Below, in pieces: positions 1-8,625 of a stretch of DNA of 64,000 nt. Below the pieces are notes generated by a model that was not told the origin of the DNA, searched no databases, and was given only the letters and a program-made list of their open reading frames with translations. Within the stretch, counting starts at the first letter, position 1, and every line of letters begins with the position of its first letter. A program made the translations under genes and the position numbers. This stretch comes from Gemmatirosa kalamazoonensis (lineage in GTDB: Bacteria > Gemmatimonadota > Gemmatimonadetes > Gemmatimonadales > Gemmatimonadaceae), in assembly GCF_000522985.1 (NCBI RefSeq), contig NZ_CP007128.1, forward strand, positions 4,882,220-4,946,219. Reading direction: 5' to 3'.

Positions 1-246
1 AACCTCGAGGTCCTCGTGCCCCCCGGCGTCGTCGTCGAGGACCTCGCGCTCGGCGTCATGGCGAACGTCGAGAATCGGACGTTCGACGATCCCGACGCGC
101 CCATCGACGCCCCGCGCATCCGCATCACGGGCACCGCGATCATGGCGAACGTCGAGATCCGCACGGCGCCCGCCGGGCTGCCGTTCCGCGACGCATGGAA
201 GGAGGCGCGCCGCATGTGGCGGCGGCGCCGGCGCGGCGAGATCTAG
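1..246 (+). CDS. LiaF-like C-terminal domain protein (5' end outside window)
   Basis: The reading frame is open from base 1 to the TAG at 244-246, so this is the last roughly 81 residues of a longer protein. Two similar segments are visible, VMANVENRTF and IMANVEIRTA, preceded by VLVPPGVVVEDLALGV. Such short beta-strand repeats (hydrophobic, then G/A-N-V-E) are typical of the C-terminal domain of LiaF/DUF1707 cell-envelope stress proteins. The protein ends in a basic run, MWRRRRRGEI. The family assignment rests on this repeat pattern only; the N-terminal half, which would show membrane helices or a SHOCT/DUF1707 segment, is missing. A downstream GTG at 16 is not needed as a start. Confidence 0.6.
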   Translation, partial: NLEVLVPPGVVVEDLALGVMANVENRTFDDPDAPIDAPRIRITGTAIMANVEIRTAPAGLPFRDAWKEARRMWRRRRRGEI

Positions 247-249
247 CGC

Positions 250-798
250 CTAACGGATCGTCGACGCCGCGCCGTACTTCGCCTCGTAGCGCTCCATCGA
301 CTCGTTGATCAGTCGCAGCGCCGACTCGCTCTTCTCCCATCCGATGATCTCGACGCGCTTGCCCTCGAGGTCCTTGTAGATGTGGAAGAAGTGCTCTACT
401 TCCTTGAGGAAGTGCGCCGGCAGATCCGCGATGTCGAAGTACTCCTGGTGCAGCGGATCGTGGCACGGCACGGCGAGGATCTTGTCGTCCGGCTCCCCCT
501 TGTCGAGCATGCGCAGCACGCCGATCGGCCGCGCGTCGATCTGACAGCCGGGGAACGTGGGCTCCTGTATCCGCACCAGGATGTCCATCGGGTCGCCGTC
601 CTCGTGCAGCGTGCGCGGGATGAACCCGTAGTCGCCGGGATAGTGCACGGCGGAGTAGAGCACGCGGTCGAGCCGGAGCAGGCCGGTCTCCTTGTCCAGC
701 TCGTACTTGTTGCGGCTCTTCGCCGGGATCTCGATGATCGCCGTGACCTGGTCAGGCGGATGCGGTCCGGGCGGGAGGTCGTGCCAAGCGTTGATCAT
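250..798 (-). CDS. ppa: Inorganic pyrophosphatase, family I
   Basis: Hydrolyses pyrophosphate to phosphate in the cytoplasm, pulling biosynthetic reactions forward. The 182-residue protein has the family I signature EDGDPMDILV with its metal-binding aspartates, the upstream KYELDKETG and the GDYGFIPRT segment. Length matches bacterial homohexameric enzymes (about 175-180 residues). I chose the ATG at 798 (MINAWHDLPPG) because the family begins this way; an in-frame ATG at 834 would add 12 residues that look untypical. The stop TAG lies inside a GTTAGGC heptamer (248-254). A second, more divergent family I enzyme is encoded at 55897-56430. Confidence 0.93.
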   Translation of the reverse strand: MINAWHDLPPGPHPPDQVTAIIEIPAKSRNKYELDKETGLLRLDRVLYSAVHYPGDYGFIPRTLHEDGDPMDILVRIQEPTFPGCQIDARPIGVLRMLDKGEPDDKILAVPCHDPLHQEYFDIADLPAHFLKEVEHFFHIYKDLEGKRVEIIGWEKSESALRLINESMERYEAKYGAASTIR

Positions 799-802
799 GT
801 AG

Positions 803-967
803 TCATGATAGCGGCGCCGGGTTGCCGCTGGCACCCGCGCCCTCGGCGCGACGCAGCGCCGCGCGCACGCGCGCCCGCCGCCGCCACAGCGTCACCGCGT
901 ACACCGCGTAGACGATCGCCGCCACGGCGTAGGCGGCCTCGTAGTAGCCGGCGTTGCTCGGCGGCAT
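803..967 (-). CDS. ccmD: CcmD-like small membrane protein
   Basis: A 54-residue protein with one predicted membrane helix (about residues 9-28) followed by a basic stretch WRRRRARVRAALRR. This is the shape of CcmD, which holds the heme-export CcmABC complex and CcmE together during cytochrome c maturation. It starts at an ATG that overlaps the ccmC stop by one base (TGATG), and lies directly after ccmC as in many ccm operons. CcmD sequences are poorly conserved, so the call rests mainly on size, topology and position. Confidence 0.75.
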   Translation of the reverse strand: MPPSNAGYYEAAYAVAAIVYAVYAVTLWRRRARVRAALRRAEGAGASGNPAPLS

Positions 968-1695
968 CAGTCCTCTCCCCCGCGCAGCTCGGCCAGGCGG
1001 TCCCGATCCACCGCGTAGCGGTAGCGCGCGCGCAGCAGCGCCACGAACAGGAGGAAGAATGCGCCGAACGAGAACAGGAACGTCGTCAGCTGCTCCGGCG
1101 GCAGCGACGGCGCGCTCGGCTTCAGCAGGATCGGCTGCGGGTGCAGCGTGCGGAACAGGTACACGCTGAGGTGGATGAACGGCACCAGCAGCCCGGCGAG
1201 CACGCCGAGCACGGCGGAGTATCGCGCGCGCTGGCCGCGATCCTCGATCGCGTTGCGCAGCGTCAGGTAGCCGAGCACGATGAGCCACGTGAACAGCGTC
1301 AGCGTGAGGCGCGCGTCCCACGTCCACCACGTGCCCCAGATCGGCTTCCCCCACAGCGGCCCGGTGAGCAGCGTCACGGTCATGAACGTGAGCCCCACCT
1401 CCGCCGCGCTCTCCGCGACGCGGTCCAGCCGCTCCTCGCGCAGCCACAGGTAGAGCGCGCTCGTCACGGCGAGCAGCGCGAAGCACAGGTACAGCGCGAT
1501 GAACGCCGACGGCACGTGCACGTAGAAGATCTTCTGCGCCGGCCCCTGCGTCGCCTCGATCGGCGTGAACACGATGGCGCGCACGAGCGCCGCCGCGACG
1601 GCGACGACGGCGACGCCGAGCAGGAAGTCGGGGCCGTCGCGCGTGGTGGGCGCGGTGCGCGGCATGGTGGGAAGAGCGGTTGCGGGCTGCGTCAT
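967..1695 (-). CDS. ccmC: Heme exporter protein CcmC
   Basis: A 242-residue polytopic membrane protein with about six hydrophobic segments. The tryptophan-rich WGTWWTWDARLT motif (about residues 122-133) is the WWD heme-handling motif of the CcmC/CcmF/CcsA family, and the flanking histidines (IFYVHVPSAF, FIHLSVYLF) match the CcmC heme ligands. CcmC presents heme to CcmE for attachment to apocytochromes on the periplasmic side. It is the third gene of ccmA-ccmB-ccmC-ccmD on the minus strand. The di-heme cytochrome at 54163 in this window would be a client of such a system. Confidence 0.93.
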   Translation of the reverse strand: MTQPATALPTMPRTAPTTRDGPDFLLGVAVVAVAAALVRAIVFTPIEATQGPAQKIFYVHVPSAFIALYLCFALLAVTSALYLWLREERLDRVAESAAEVGLTFMTVTLLTGPLWGKPIWGTWWTWDARLTLTLFTWLIVLGYLTLRNAIEDRGQRARYSAVLGVLAGLLVPFIHLSVYLFRTLHPQPILLKPSAPSLPPEQLTTFLFSFGAFFLLFVALLRARYRYAVDRDRLAELRGGED

Positions 1696-1717
1696 GGGTC
1701 GGGTCGCGAGCGTGGGC

Positions 1718-2401
1718 TCACTCCTCGAGCGTGTACGGGAACGCCAGCGTGCACGCGGTCACGAAGACGATGTCGAACGCGGCGAGCATCTGAAGATAGC
1801 CCTGGATCTCGCCGAGCGGCCGGCCGGCGAGCAGCCGCGCGGTGCTGAGCGCCGCCGGGACGACGATCGGCACGAAGAACGGCAGCGCCAGCATCGGCAG
1901 CAGCAGCTCCGCCAGCCGCGTGTTCACGGTCATCGCGCTGAACAGCGTCCCCACCGCCACGAGGCCGAGCGTCGCGAGCGCGGCGACGATCGCGAGCCCC
2001 GGCAGCGTCGCGCCGTGCAGCAGCGGCAGGTCGTAGAACAGCGCCACCGCGGGGATCGTCACGAGCTGCACGGCGCCGACGAACACCACGTTCGCGAGCG
2101 CCTTGCCGGCGAACAGCGCCTCTCTCCCGACTGGGGAAGCCAGCAGGCCGTCGATGGCGCGATCGGCTTCCTCGACGCCGAACGAGCGGTGCAGGCCGAG
2201 CAGCCCCGCGAACGTGAAGATGACCCACAGCACGCCGGGCGCCAGGTCGATCGCCGACACCGCCGTGGGATCCCACGAGAAGTGGAACACCGCGACGGCG
2301 AGCAGCGCGAACACGATCGCCGCGAAGAACGCGCTGCGGGTGCGGAACTCGATCGTGAGGTCCTTGCGCGCCACGAGCCACGCGGTGCCGAGAAAGCTCA
2401 C
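1718..2401 (-). CDS. ccmB: Heme exporter protein CcmB
   Basis: A 227-residue membrane protein with six hydrophobic helices, the permease partner of the ATPase CcmA in cytochrome c maturation. The N-terminus (WLVARKDLTIEFRTRSAF) and the later FGVEEADRAIDGLLASP segment are typical of CcmB. The start is a GTG whose last two bases form part of the upstream stop (GTGA overlap with ccmA), implying translational coupling. Because ccmA is out of frame upstream (see the entry at 2398), coupling may be altered unless ribosomes are in the frame that reaches this stop. Confidence 0.93.
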   Translation of the reverse strand: MSFLGTAWLVARKDLTIEFRTRSAFFAAIVFALLAVAVFHFSWDPTAVSAIDLAPGVLWVIFTFAGLLGLHRSFGVEEADRAIDGLLASPVGREALFAGKALANVVFVGAVQLVTIPAVALFYDLPLLHGATLPGLAIVAALATLGLVAVGTLFSAMTVNTRLAELLLPMLALPFFVPIVVPAALSTARLLAGRPLGEIQGYLQMLAAFDIVFVTACTLAFPYTLEE

Positions 2402-3170
2402 GCCGTCCCCGTGACGAGCGCGCGGTACGCGTCCGCGAACGCCGCCGCGTCGACGCCGGCGCGCGCCTCGACGCGCACGAGCCGACCGGCGAGCATCACC
2501 CCGACGCGCGTGCCGAGCGCGAGCCCCTCGGCCAGGTTGTGCGTCACGAGCACGAGCGCCGCGCCGTGCGCCTTCAGCGCGCCGATGGCGTCGGTGAGCG
2601 CGCGCGCGCGCCGACCTCGTCGAGCCCCGTGAACGGCTCGTCGAGCAGCACGATGCTGGGCTGGTGCACCATCGCCCGCGCGATGGAGACGCGCTGCTGC
2701 AGCCCGCGACTGAGTCGACGTACCGGCGTGTTCGCGCGGTCGGCCACGCGCATGCGCTCGAGCGACGCCATCGCGGCGCGCGCCGGATCGGGCACGCCGT
2801 AGAGCCGCGCCGCGAACTCCACGTTCTCGCGCGCACTGAGCGCGGCGTAGAGAAGGCTGTGGTGCGAGATGAGCCCCACGCGCGCCCGCACCGCCGGCGC
2901 CGCGTCGCGGTCCAACGACACCCCGCCGATGCGCGCGGTGCCGCGCGTGGGGCGCAGCAGCCCCGCGAGCATGCGCAGCAGCGTCGTCTTCCCCGCCCCG
3001 TTCGGCCCGAACAGCGCGAGACATTCGCCGCCGCCGAGCGCGAAGCTCACGTCGTCCACCGCGCGCCGACCGGCGCCGAACGCGCGCGTGAGCCCCACCG
3101 CCTCCACGACGGGCGTGGCGACGGCGGCGGCGCGTTCGCTCTCGGGGACGGCTTCCGGCGCGGCGGTCAT
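2398..3170 (-). pseudogene. ccmA: CcmA heme-export ATPase, frameshifted at a GC run
   Basis: ABC ATPase of the heme exporter CcmABC. The first frame, from the ATG at 3170, carries Walker A (GPNGAGKTT, residues about 55-63), the signature LSRGLQQR and Walker B (VLLDEPFTGLDE). Right after Walker B it runs into a (GC)7 tract at 2598-2611 and continues out of frame. The correct C-terminus (D-loop end, switch region VLVTHNLAEG, ending VTGTA) is in another frame and stops at 2398. Removing one GC unit gives a continuous protein of about 256 residues. Either the gene is broken, the tract is variable, or the assembly has one extra GC; the sequence alone cannot decide. All domains are otherwise intact, which argues against old decay. 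Confidence 0.85.
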
Positions 3171-3243
3171 GGCACGAACGGTAACCGGCCCGTCGCCGCG
3201 GCGCACTCTTGCGCGGCTCGTCGACCGCTGCCTCCTTGCGCGC

Positions 3244-4185
3244 ATGTCATCCGCCGACTCCTTCGAGCCGGTCGCGCGACGGTCGCGAACGCGCCGTCGC
3301 GGCTGCGGCTGCATGCCCTTCTTCGTGCTATGCGCGGTGCTCGTGCTCGGACCGTCGCTCTGGCTCGACGCGAACGGGCACGTGTCGCGCGCGCGCGTGG
3401 AGCGGAAGCGCGAGGACGTCCGCATCGCCTCCGACGGCGCCTGGACCCGCGCGTTCCTGCTCGACGTCGCCCCCGCTGGCGAGACGTCGCCGATCACGCC
3501 GACGGTGAGCGTCGACGAGGCGCGCTACGACCGGCTGCGCGTCGGCGACACGGTGCGCGTCCGCACCGTCGCGTGCTGCCCGATCTTCGCGCGGCTCGCC
3601 GATCGCAGCACGCTGGACTGGATGCGCGACCTCGCACCGATGGTGCTGCACGGCGGGCGCTGGGTGATCTGGCTCGTCGGCGGCATCGCGGTCCTCGCGT
3701 TCGCCGGCCGGCGCGGCACGGCCTTCCTGCTCGCGGCGGCCGTCGCATGGGGCGTCGCCGCGCTCGCGCTGGACCGCGCGACGCCGGGCCCGCTGCCTAA
3801 CGACGGGCCGCTGCGGGCCGCGGCGCGCGTGCACGCCGTGCGCACGGTGGAGTACGCGCTGTCGACGAGCCGGCGCGACGACTTCGAGCTCCCGCAGCCG
3901 TACGACGTCGCGGAGCTCGCGTTCGTCCCCGCCCCCGGCGCCGACACGGTCGTCGCCGTTGACGCCGTGGACGACGGCACCATGCCGCAGCTCGTCATGG
4001 GCGGCACGGTGCCGGTGCGCTTCGACCCCGCTCGGCCGCGCGCCGCGACCATCGACGGCGGCGACCGGAGCTACGTCGACCGCAATCGTCCGCTGTTCAT
4101 CGCGATCGTCGGCGGGGTGTTCGCGCTGGCGACGCTCATCGGGCTGATCCTCACCCGCAAGCAGCCGCGGCGCCGCCGGCGCTGA
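3244..4185 (+). CDS. Membrane protein with repeated DUF3592-like domains
   Basis: A 313-residue protein with an N-terminal membrane segment (FFVLCAVLVLGPSLWLD), two central hydrophobic segments (about 140-180) and a final one (LFIAIVGGVFALATLIGLIL), then a basic tail. Between them lie two extracytoplasmic stretches ending in VGDTVRVRTV and GGTVPVRFDPARPRAATI. The second resembles the V-x-V-x-Y/F-DP-x-P-x-x-A signature of DUF3592 proteins. The function is not known. It is transcribed divergently from ccmA and convergently with the transporter at 4335; a palindromic repeat separates the two converging genes. A GCCTAAC word at 3795 encodes Pro-Asn. Confidence 0.7.
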   Translation: MSSADSFEPVARRSRTRRRGCGCMPFFVLCAVLVLGPSLWLDANGHVSRARVERKREDVRIASDGAWTRAFLLDVAPAGETSPITPTVSVDEARYDRLRVGDTVRVRTVACCPIFARLADRSTLDWMRDLAPMVLHGGRWVIWLVGGIAVLAFAGRRGTAFLLAAAVAWGVAALALDRATPGPLPNDGPLRAAARVHAVRTVEYALSTSRRDDFELPQPYDVAELAFVPAPGADTVVAVDAVDDGTMPQLVMGGTVPVRFDPARPRAATIDGGDRSYVDRNRPLFIAIVGGVFALATLIGLILTRKQPRRRRR

Positions 4186-4199
4186 TCCGCCGGGCACCG

Positions 4200-4334
4200 C
4201 TCCACGTACGCGTTTCTATGGGACTGAAGAAGGACTCAAGGAGGACTGAAGAAGGAGAACACCAACAGAGTTGTTGGTCCTTGTTCAGTCCTCCTTCAGT
4301 CCTTCTTCAGTCCAACGAACAGTCGTACGTGGAG
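4200..4334. repeat. Palindromic repeat family A, copy 1
   Basis: A 135-bp inverted repeat with outer arms CTCCACGTACG and CGTACGTGGAG and inner arms built from reiterated GGACTGAAGAAGGA units facing their complement TCCTTCTTCAGTCC. The centre holds CCAACAGAGTTGTTGG. It sits exactly between two converging genes, ending one base before the stop codon of the transporter. Two further copies occur at 45208-45346 and 56476-56599, the last in the opposite orientation. It could act as a bidirectional terminator, a REP-like element or a MITE; no coding capacity is seen. Confidence 0.9.
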
Positions 4335-6011
4335 TCACGCCCGCAGATCCACGTCCTTCGTCTCGCGCACGAACAGCGCGCCGACCACGAACGTCACGGC
4401 GGCGATCACGATCGGGTACCACAGCCCCGAGTACATGTCGCCCGTCGCCGCCACGATCGCGAACGCCGTCGTCGGCAGGAAGCCGCCGAACCACCCGTTG
4501 CCGATGTGATACGGCAGCGACATCGACGTGTAGCGGATGCGCGTCGGGAACATCTCCACGAGCATCGCCGCGATCGGGCCGTACACCATCGTCACGTACA
4601 GCACGAGCACGAACAGGATGGCGACCACCATGCCGCGGTTCGTGCGCGCCGGATCCGCCTTCGCGGGGTAGCCCGCCGCCTTCAGCGTGGCGCCGAGCGT
4701 GGAGTCGAACGCCGCGCCGCGCGCCTTCGCGTCCGGCGCCGCGGCGTCGTACGACGGGATCACCGCCCCGCCGACGTGCACGGCGGGCGGCGCGTCGAAC
4801 TCCGCCGCGTTGTGGTACGGCACGCCCGCCTTCACGAGCGCCGTCTTCGCGACGTCGCACGGCGACGTGAACTTGCTCTTCCCCACGGGATCGAACTGCA
4901 CCGAGCACGACGCGGGATCCGCGGTCACCGTCACCGGCGCGCGCTGCTGCGCCGCCTCCAGCGCGGGGTTCGCGTAGTGCGTGAGCGCGCGGAACAGCGG
5001 GAAGTACGTGAGCGCCGCGAGCAGGCACCCGCCGAGGATGATCGGCTTGCGGCCGATGCGGTCGGACAGCGAGCCGAACACGATGAAGAACGGAGTGCCT
5101 AACAGCAGCGCCGCCGCCATCATGAGGTTCGCCGTCTGCCCGTCCACCTTGAGCGACTGCGTGAGGAAGAACAGCGCGTAGAACTGCCCCGCGTACCACA
5201 CCACCGCCTGCCCCATCACGAGGCCGAACAGCGCGAGCAGCACGACGCGCAGGTTCGGCCAGCGGCCGAACGAGTCGCGCAGCGGCTGCTTCGAGTGCTT
5301 GCCCTCGGCCTTCATGGCCTGGAACACCGGGCTCTCGTTCAGCCGCAGGCGGATCCACACCGACACGCCCAGGAGCACGAGCGACACGAGGAACGGGATG
5401 CGCCAGCCCCACGCCTCGAACGCCTCGGTGCCGAGCGCGAGGCGGCAGCCGAGGATCACGAGCAGCGAGAGAAAGAGCCCGAGCGTCGCCGTCGTCTGGA
5501 TCCACGCCGTGTACTGCCCGCGTTTGCCGTTCGGCGCGTGCTCCGCGACGTAGGTCGCCGCCCCACCATACTCGCCGCCGAGCGCGAGCCCCTGCAGCAG
5601 GCGCAGGGAGATCAGCGTCACCGGGGCCGCCACGCCGATCGACGCGTACCCCGGCAGCACGCCGACGAGGAACGTCGACACGCCCATGATGAGGATCGTG
5701 ACGAGGAACGTGTACTTCCGCCCCACGAGATCTCCCAGCCGCCCGAAGATCAGCGCGCCGAACGGCCGCACCGCGAACCCCGCGGCGAACGCGAGCAGCG
5801 CGAAGATGAACGCCGCCGTCGGGTTCACGCCGGAGAAGAACTGCTTCGAGATGATCGCCGCGAGCGATCCGTACAGGTAGAAGTCGTACCACTCGAACAT
5901 CGTGCCGAGCGACGACGCGAAGATCACGGTGCGGACGTCGCGTGCGGAGAGCACGCGCTCGCCCGGAGCGGCCAGCGGCAGGCCAATGGCCGGCGGGGTG
6001 GTGGTCGCCAC
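4335..6011 (-). CDS. MFS transporter, metabolite:H+ symporter (MHS) type
   Basis: A 558-residue inner-membrane transporter. The N-terminal [17 protein letters not shown] and [13 protein letters not shown] segments and the [20 protein letters not shown] motif are those of the MHS family (ProP, KgtP, ShiA types), which import organic acids or osmolytes with protons. It is about 110 residues longer than usual because of an insert (about residues 341-458) between two late helices, carrying two cysteines (C369, C385) and probably periplasmic. I chose the GTG at 6011 because AGGAG lies eight bases upstream. It is divergent from acetyl-CoA synthetase, so a carboxylate substrate is plausible but unproven. 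Confidence 0.85.
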   Translation of the reverse strand: MATTTPPAIGLPLAAPGERVLSARDVRTVIFASSLGTMFEWYDFYLYGSLAAIISKQFFSGVNPTAAFIFALLAFAAGFAVRPFGALIFGRLGDLVGRKYTFLVTILIMGVSTFLVGVLPGYASIGVAAPVTLISLRLLQGLALGGEYGGAATYVAEHAPNGKRGQYTAWIQTTATLGLFLSLLVILGCRLALGTEAFEAWGWRIPFLVSLVLLGVSVWIRLRLNESPVFQAMKAEGKHSKQPLRDSFGRWPNLRVVLLALFGLVMGQAVVWYAGQFYALFFLTQSLKVDGQTANLMMAAALLLGTPFFIVFGSLSDRIGRKPIILGGCLLAALTYFPLFRALTHYANPALEAAQQRAPVTVTADPASCSVQFDPVGKSKFTSPCDVAKTALVKAGVPYHNAAEFDAPPAVHVGGAVIPSYDAAAPDAKARGAAFDSTLGATLKAAGYPAKADPARTNRGMVVAILFVLVLYVTMVYGPIAAMLVEMFPTRIRYTSMSLPYHIGNGWFGGFLPTTAFAIVAATGDMYSGLWYPIVIAAVTFVVGALFVRETKDVDLRA

Positions 6012-6118
6012 GGATCGGGCTCCTGGTTCGGTGTCGGGCGGACTCTGCGTCGTTGCGCGCGCCTTCGCAATCCTTGCATGTTTCCAGTCGCGAGCCACCC
6101 ACGCGCCCAGAGCCGAGC

Positions 6119-8098
6119 ATGAGCGACCTCGACGTCCTGCTCCAGGAAGACCGCAGCTTCCCGCCGCCGCCACAGTTCAGCGCCCAGGCCCACACCGCCG
6201 GCGCCGACATCTATCGGGACGCCGCGCGGGACCCCGACGCATTCTGGGCCCGCATGGCCCGCGAGCTGACGTGGATCGAGCCGTTCACGCGCGTCCTCGA
6301 CTGGAAGCCGCCGCACGCGCAGTGGTTCGCCGACGGCACGCTGAACGCGAGCGCGAACTGCCTCGATCGGCACGTCGACGGGCCGCGGCGCAACAAGGCG
6401 GCCATCGTGTGGGAGGGAGAGCCCGGCGACCGGCGCACGCTCACCTACTGGGACCTGTACCGCGAGGTGAACCTCTTCGCGAAGGTCCTCGACCGGCTCG
6501 GCGTGAAGAAGGGCGACCGCGTCGCGATCTACCTCCCGATGATCCCCGAGGCGGTCGTCGCGATGCTCGGCTGCGCGCGCGTCGGCGCCGTGCACTCCGT
6601 GGTGTTCGGCGGCTTCTCGCCCGAGTCGCTGCGCGACCGCATCAACGACTCGCGGTGCAAGCTGCTCATCACCGCCGACCGCGGGTACCGGCGCGGCCAG
6701 GTCGTGCCGCTCAAGCGCAACGCCGACCGCGCGCTCGAGGAGACGCCGTCGATCGAGAACGTCATCGTCGTTAGGCGGCGGCCCGGCGCGGAGGGCGACC
6801 TCGCGTTCCCCGAGATCGTCGAGGGGCGCGACCACTGGTGGCACCGCCTCATGCACGACGCGGAGCACGACGGCGAGTCGTTCGTCCGCGAGCCCGAGGC
6901 GATGAACGCGGAGGACCTGCTCTACATCCTCTACACCTCCGGCACGACGGGGAAGCCGAAGGGGATCGTGCACACGACCGGCGGCTACATGACCGGGGTC
7001 GCGGCGACCACGAAGTACGTGTTCGACCTGAAGGACGAGGACGTGTACTGGTGCACTGCCGACATCGGGTGGGTGACGGGACACAGCTACATCGTCTACG
7101 GGCCGCTCGCCGTCGGCGCCACGTGCGTCGTCTACGAGGGCGCGCCCGACTGGCCGGACAAGGACCGCTTCTGGCAGATCTGCGAGCGCTACGGCGTGAC
7201 CATCTTCTACACCGCGCCGACGGCGATCCGCGCGTTCATGAAGTGGGGCACCGAGTTCCCGGCGCGCCGCGACCTGTCGCGTCTGCGACTGTTAGGCAGC
7301 GTCGGCGAGCCGATCAACCCCGAAGCATGGATGTGGTACCACGAGCACATCGGCGGCGGCCGGTGCCCGATCGTGGACACGTGGTGGCAGACGGAGACGG
7401 GGGCGATCATGATCACGCCGCTCCCCGGCGTCACCGCGACGAAGCCCGGATCCGCCACCGTCCCGTTCCCCGGCGTCTCGGCCGCGCTCCTCGATTCGTT
7501 AGGCAAGGAGATCCCCGAGGGGGGCGGGCTTCTCGCGCTCACCCGCCCCTGGCCGTCGATGCTGCGCACCATCTGGGGCGACGACGACCGCTACGTGCAG
7601 ACGTACTTCTCGAAGTGGGAGGGGCGCCCGGATCTCTACTTCCCCGGCGACGGCGCGAAGCGCGACGCCGACGGCTACTACTGGATCCTCGGCCGCGTCG
7701 ACGACGTGCTGAACGTCGCGGGGCACCGCATCGGCACCATGGAGGTCGAGAGCGCGCTCGTCGACCATCCCGCGGTCGCCGAGGCCGCCGTCGTCGGCAA
7801 GGTGCACGAGCTGAAGGGACAGGCGATCGCCGCGTTCGTCACGCTCCGCTCCGGCCACCAGCCGAGCGGCGAGCTGCGCGACGAGCTGCGCGAGCACGTC
7901 GCCGAGAAGATCGGCGCCATCGCGCGGCCGGACGACATCCTGTTCTCCGCGGACTTGCCGAAGACGCGCTCCGGCAAGATCATGCGCCGCCTGCTCCGCG
8001 ACATCGCCGAGGGCCGCGCGCTCGGCGACACCACGACGCTCGCCGATCCCGGCGTCGTCGCGAGCCTGAAGGAGCAGTACGAACACCAGGAGTCGTGA
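6119..8098 (+). CDS. acs: Acetyl-CoA synthetase
   Basis: Converts acetate, ATP and CoA to acetyl-CoA through acetyl-AMP. The 659-residue protein has the AMP-binding P-loop [15 protein letters not shown], the [13 protein letters not shown] motif, the hinge [16 protein letters not shown] and the C-terminal lysine in [11 protein letters not shown], the usual site of reversible acetylation. Length equals the family norm (about 650). The ATG at 6119 ([11 protein letters not shown]) is preferred; longer in-frame extensions overlap the divergent transporter promoter. Three GTTAGGC words fall in this gene; the one at 6770 is read as Val-Arg with a rare AGG codon, the others as Leu-Gly. Confidence 0.96.
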   Translation: MSDLDVLLQEDRSFPPPPQFSAQAHTAGADIYRDAARDPDAFWARMARELTWIEPFTRVLDWKPPHAQWFADGTLNASANCLDRHVDGPRRNKAAIVWEGEPGDRRTLTYWDLYREVNLFAKVLDRLGVKKGDRVAIYLPMIPEAVVAMLGCARVGAVHSVVFGGFSPESLRDRINDSRCKLLITADRGYRRGQVVPLKRNADRALEETPSIENVIVVRRRPGAEGDLAFPEIVEGRDHWWHRLMHDAEHDGESFVREPEAMNAEDLLYILYTSGTTGKPKGIVHTTGGYMTGVAATTKYVFDLKDEDVYWCTADIGWVTGHSYIVYGPLAVGATCVVYEGAPDWPDKDRFWQICERYGVTIFYTAPTAIRAFMKWGTEFPARRDLSRLRLLGSVGEPINPEAWMWYHEHIGGGRCPIVDTWWQTETGAIMITPLPGVTATKPGSATVPFPGVSAALLDSLGKEIPEGGGLLALTRPWPSMLRTIWGDDDRYVQTYFSKWEGRPDLYFPGDGAKRDADGYYWILGRVDDVLNVAGHRIGTMEVESALVDHPAVAEAAVVGKVHELKGQAIAAFVTLRSGHQPSGELRDELREHVAEKIGAIARPDDILFSADLPKTRSGKIMRRLLRDIAEGRALGDTTTLADPGVVASLKEQYEHQES

Positions 8099-8184
8099 CT
8101 CGGGACTCGGGACTCGGGACTCGTACGGCAACCGAGTCCCGAGTCCCGAGTCCCGAGTCCCGACTCCCGAGTCCCGACTCCCGG
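8094..8184. repeat. (GGGACTC)n inverted array, locus 1
   Basis: Directly after the acs stop, about four head-to-tail GGGACTC heptamers (8096-8123) face about seven complementary GAGTCCC units (8133-8183), separated by nine bases. The transcript would fold into a very stable hairpin. Similar arrays occur at 30502-30630 and 50236-50385. It lies between two co-directional genes and may act as a terminator or mRNA 3' stabiliser. Confidence 0.9.
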
Positions 8185-8234
8185 CTGGTACGGACCCTGC
8201 CCTCTCGAAGCCAGACCCCCGCTAAGGACCGCCC

Positions 8235-8618
8235 ATGCTCGGCAAGCTCTTTCCCGAGTCCATCTTCGCCCGCAAGCTGCCGCCCGACGCCGAGCGCCGG
8301 ATGCGGCTGGCGCAGGCGCGCGCTGAGGAATCGCTCGTGCGCGCGCACGTGGACAACGCGCTGATGTTCATGGACACGCTCGCCGAGGACATGTCCTTCG
8401 ACCGGGCGATCGACACGTACATCCGCGTCATGGGGATCCCGGAGCCGCTGGCGAGCACCGTGGCGACGCGCGCCCTCGTCGTGCTCGGCCAGGATCTCGT
8501 GCCGTTCCGCCGCCGGCAGCGGACGGCGACCGAGGGGGACGACGCGCGTCAGCCGGTTGGCAAGCCGAAGCTGCGGCTCGACGACGCGGCCGACGCGCGG
8601 GCGCGCCGTCGAGCGTAG
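8235..8618 (+). CDS. Hypothetical protein, 127 residues
   Basis: I do not recognise this protein. It starts at an ATG (MLGKLFPESIFARKLPPDAERRM) and has a mainly helical, charged N-terminal half with the segment DNALMFMDTLAEDMSFDRAIDTYIRVMGIPEPLAS, then a basic, low-complexity tail (RRRQRTATEGDD ... DARARRRA). No signal peptide or membrane helix is evident. It follows acs after a hairpin repeat and converges with the DsbA-like gene, whose stop is only seven bases away. Confidence 0.6.
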   Translation: MLGKLFPESIFARKLPPDAERRMRLAQARAEESLVRAHVDNALMFMDTLAEDMSFDRAIDTYIRVMGIPEPLASTVATRALVVLGQDLVPFRRRQRTATEGDDARQPVGKPKLRLDDAADARARRRA

Positions 8619-8625
8619 CGCGCGG

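Noticed and set aside
382-1848. Long open frame antisense to ppa and ccmC
   Set aside because: Arg/Ala-rich translation without any domain; the opposite strand has strong CcmC and pyrophosphatase motifs. Such frames are common in 70% GC DNA.
5942-6118. N-terminal extension of acetyl-CoA synthetase
   Set aside because: The frame is open upstream but overlaps the transporter start and ribosome site, and the sequence has no resemblance to Acs N-termini.
8094-8184. Possible CRISPR array from repeated units
   Set aside because: Units are seven bases without spacers and form inverted arms; there are no cas genes.
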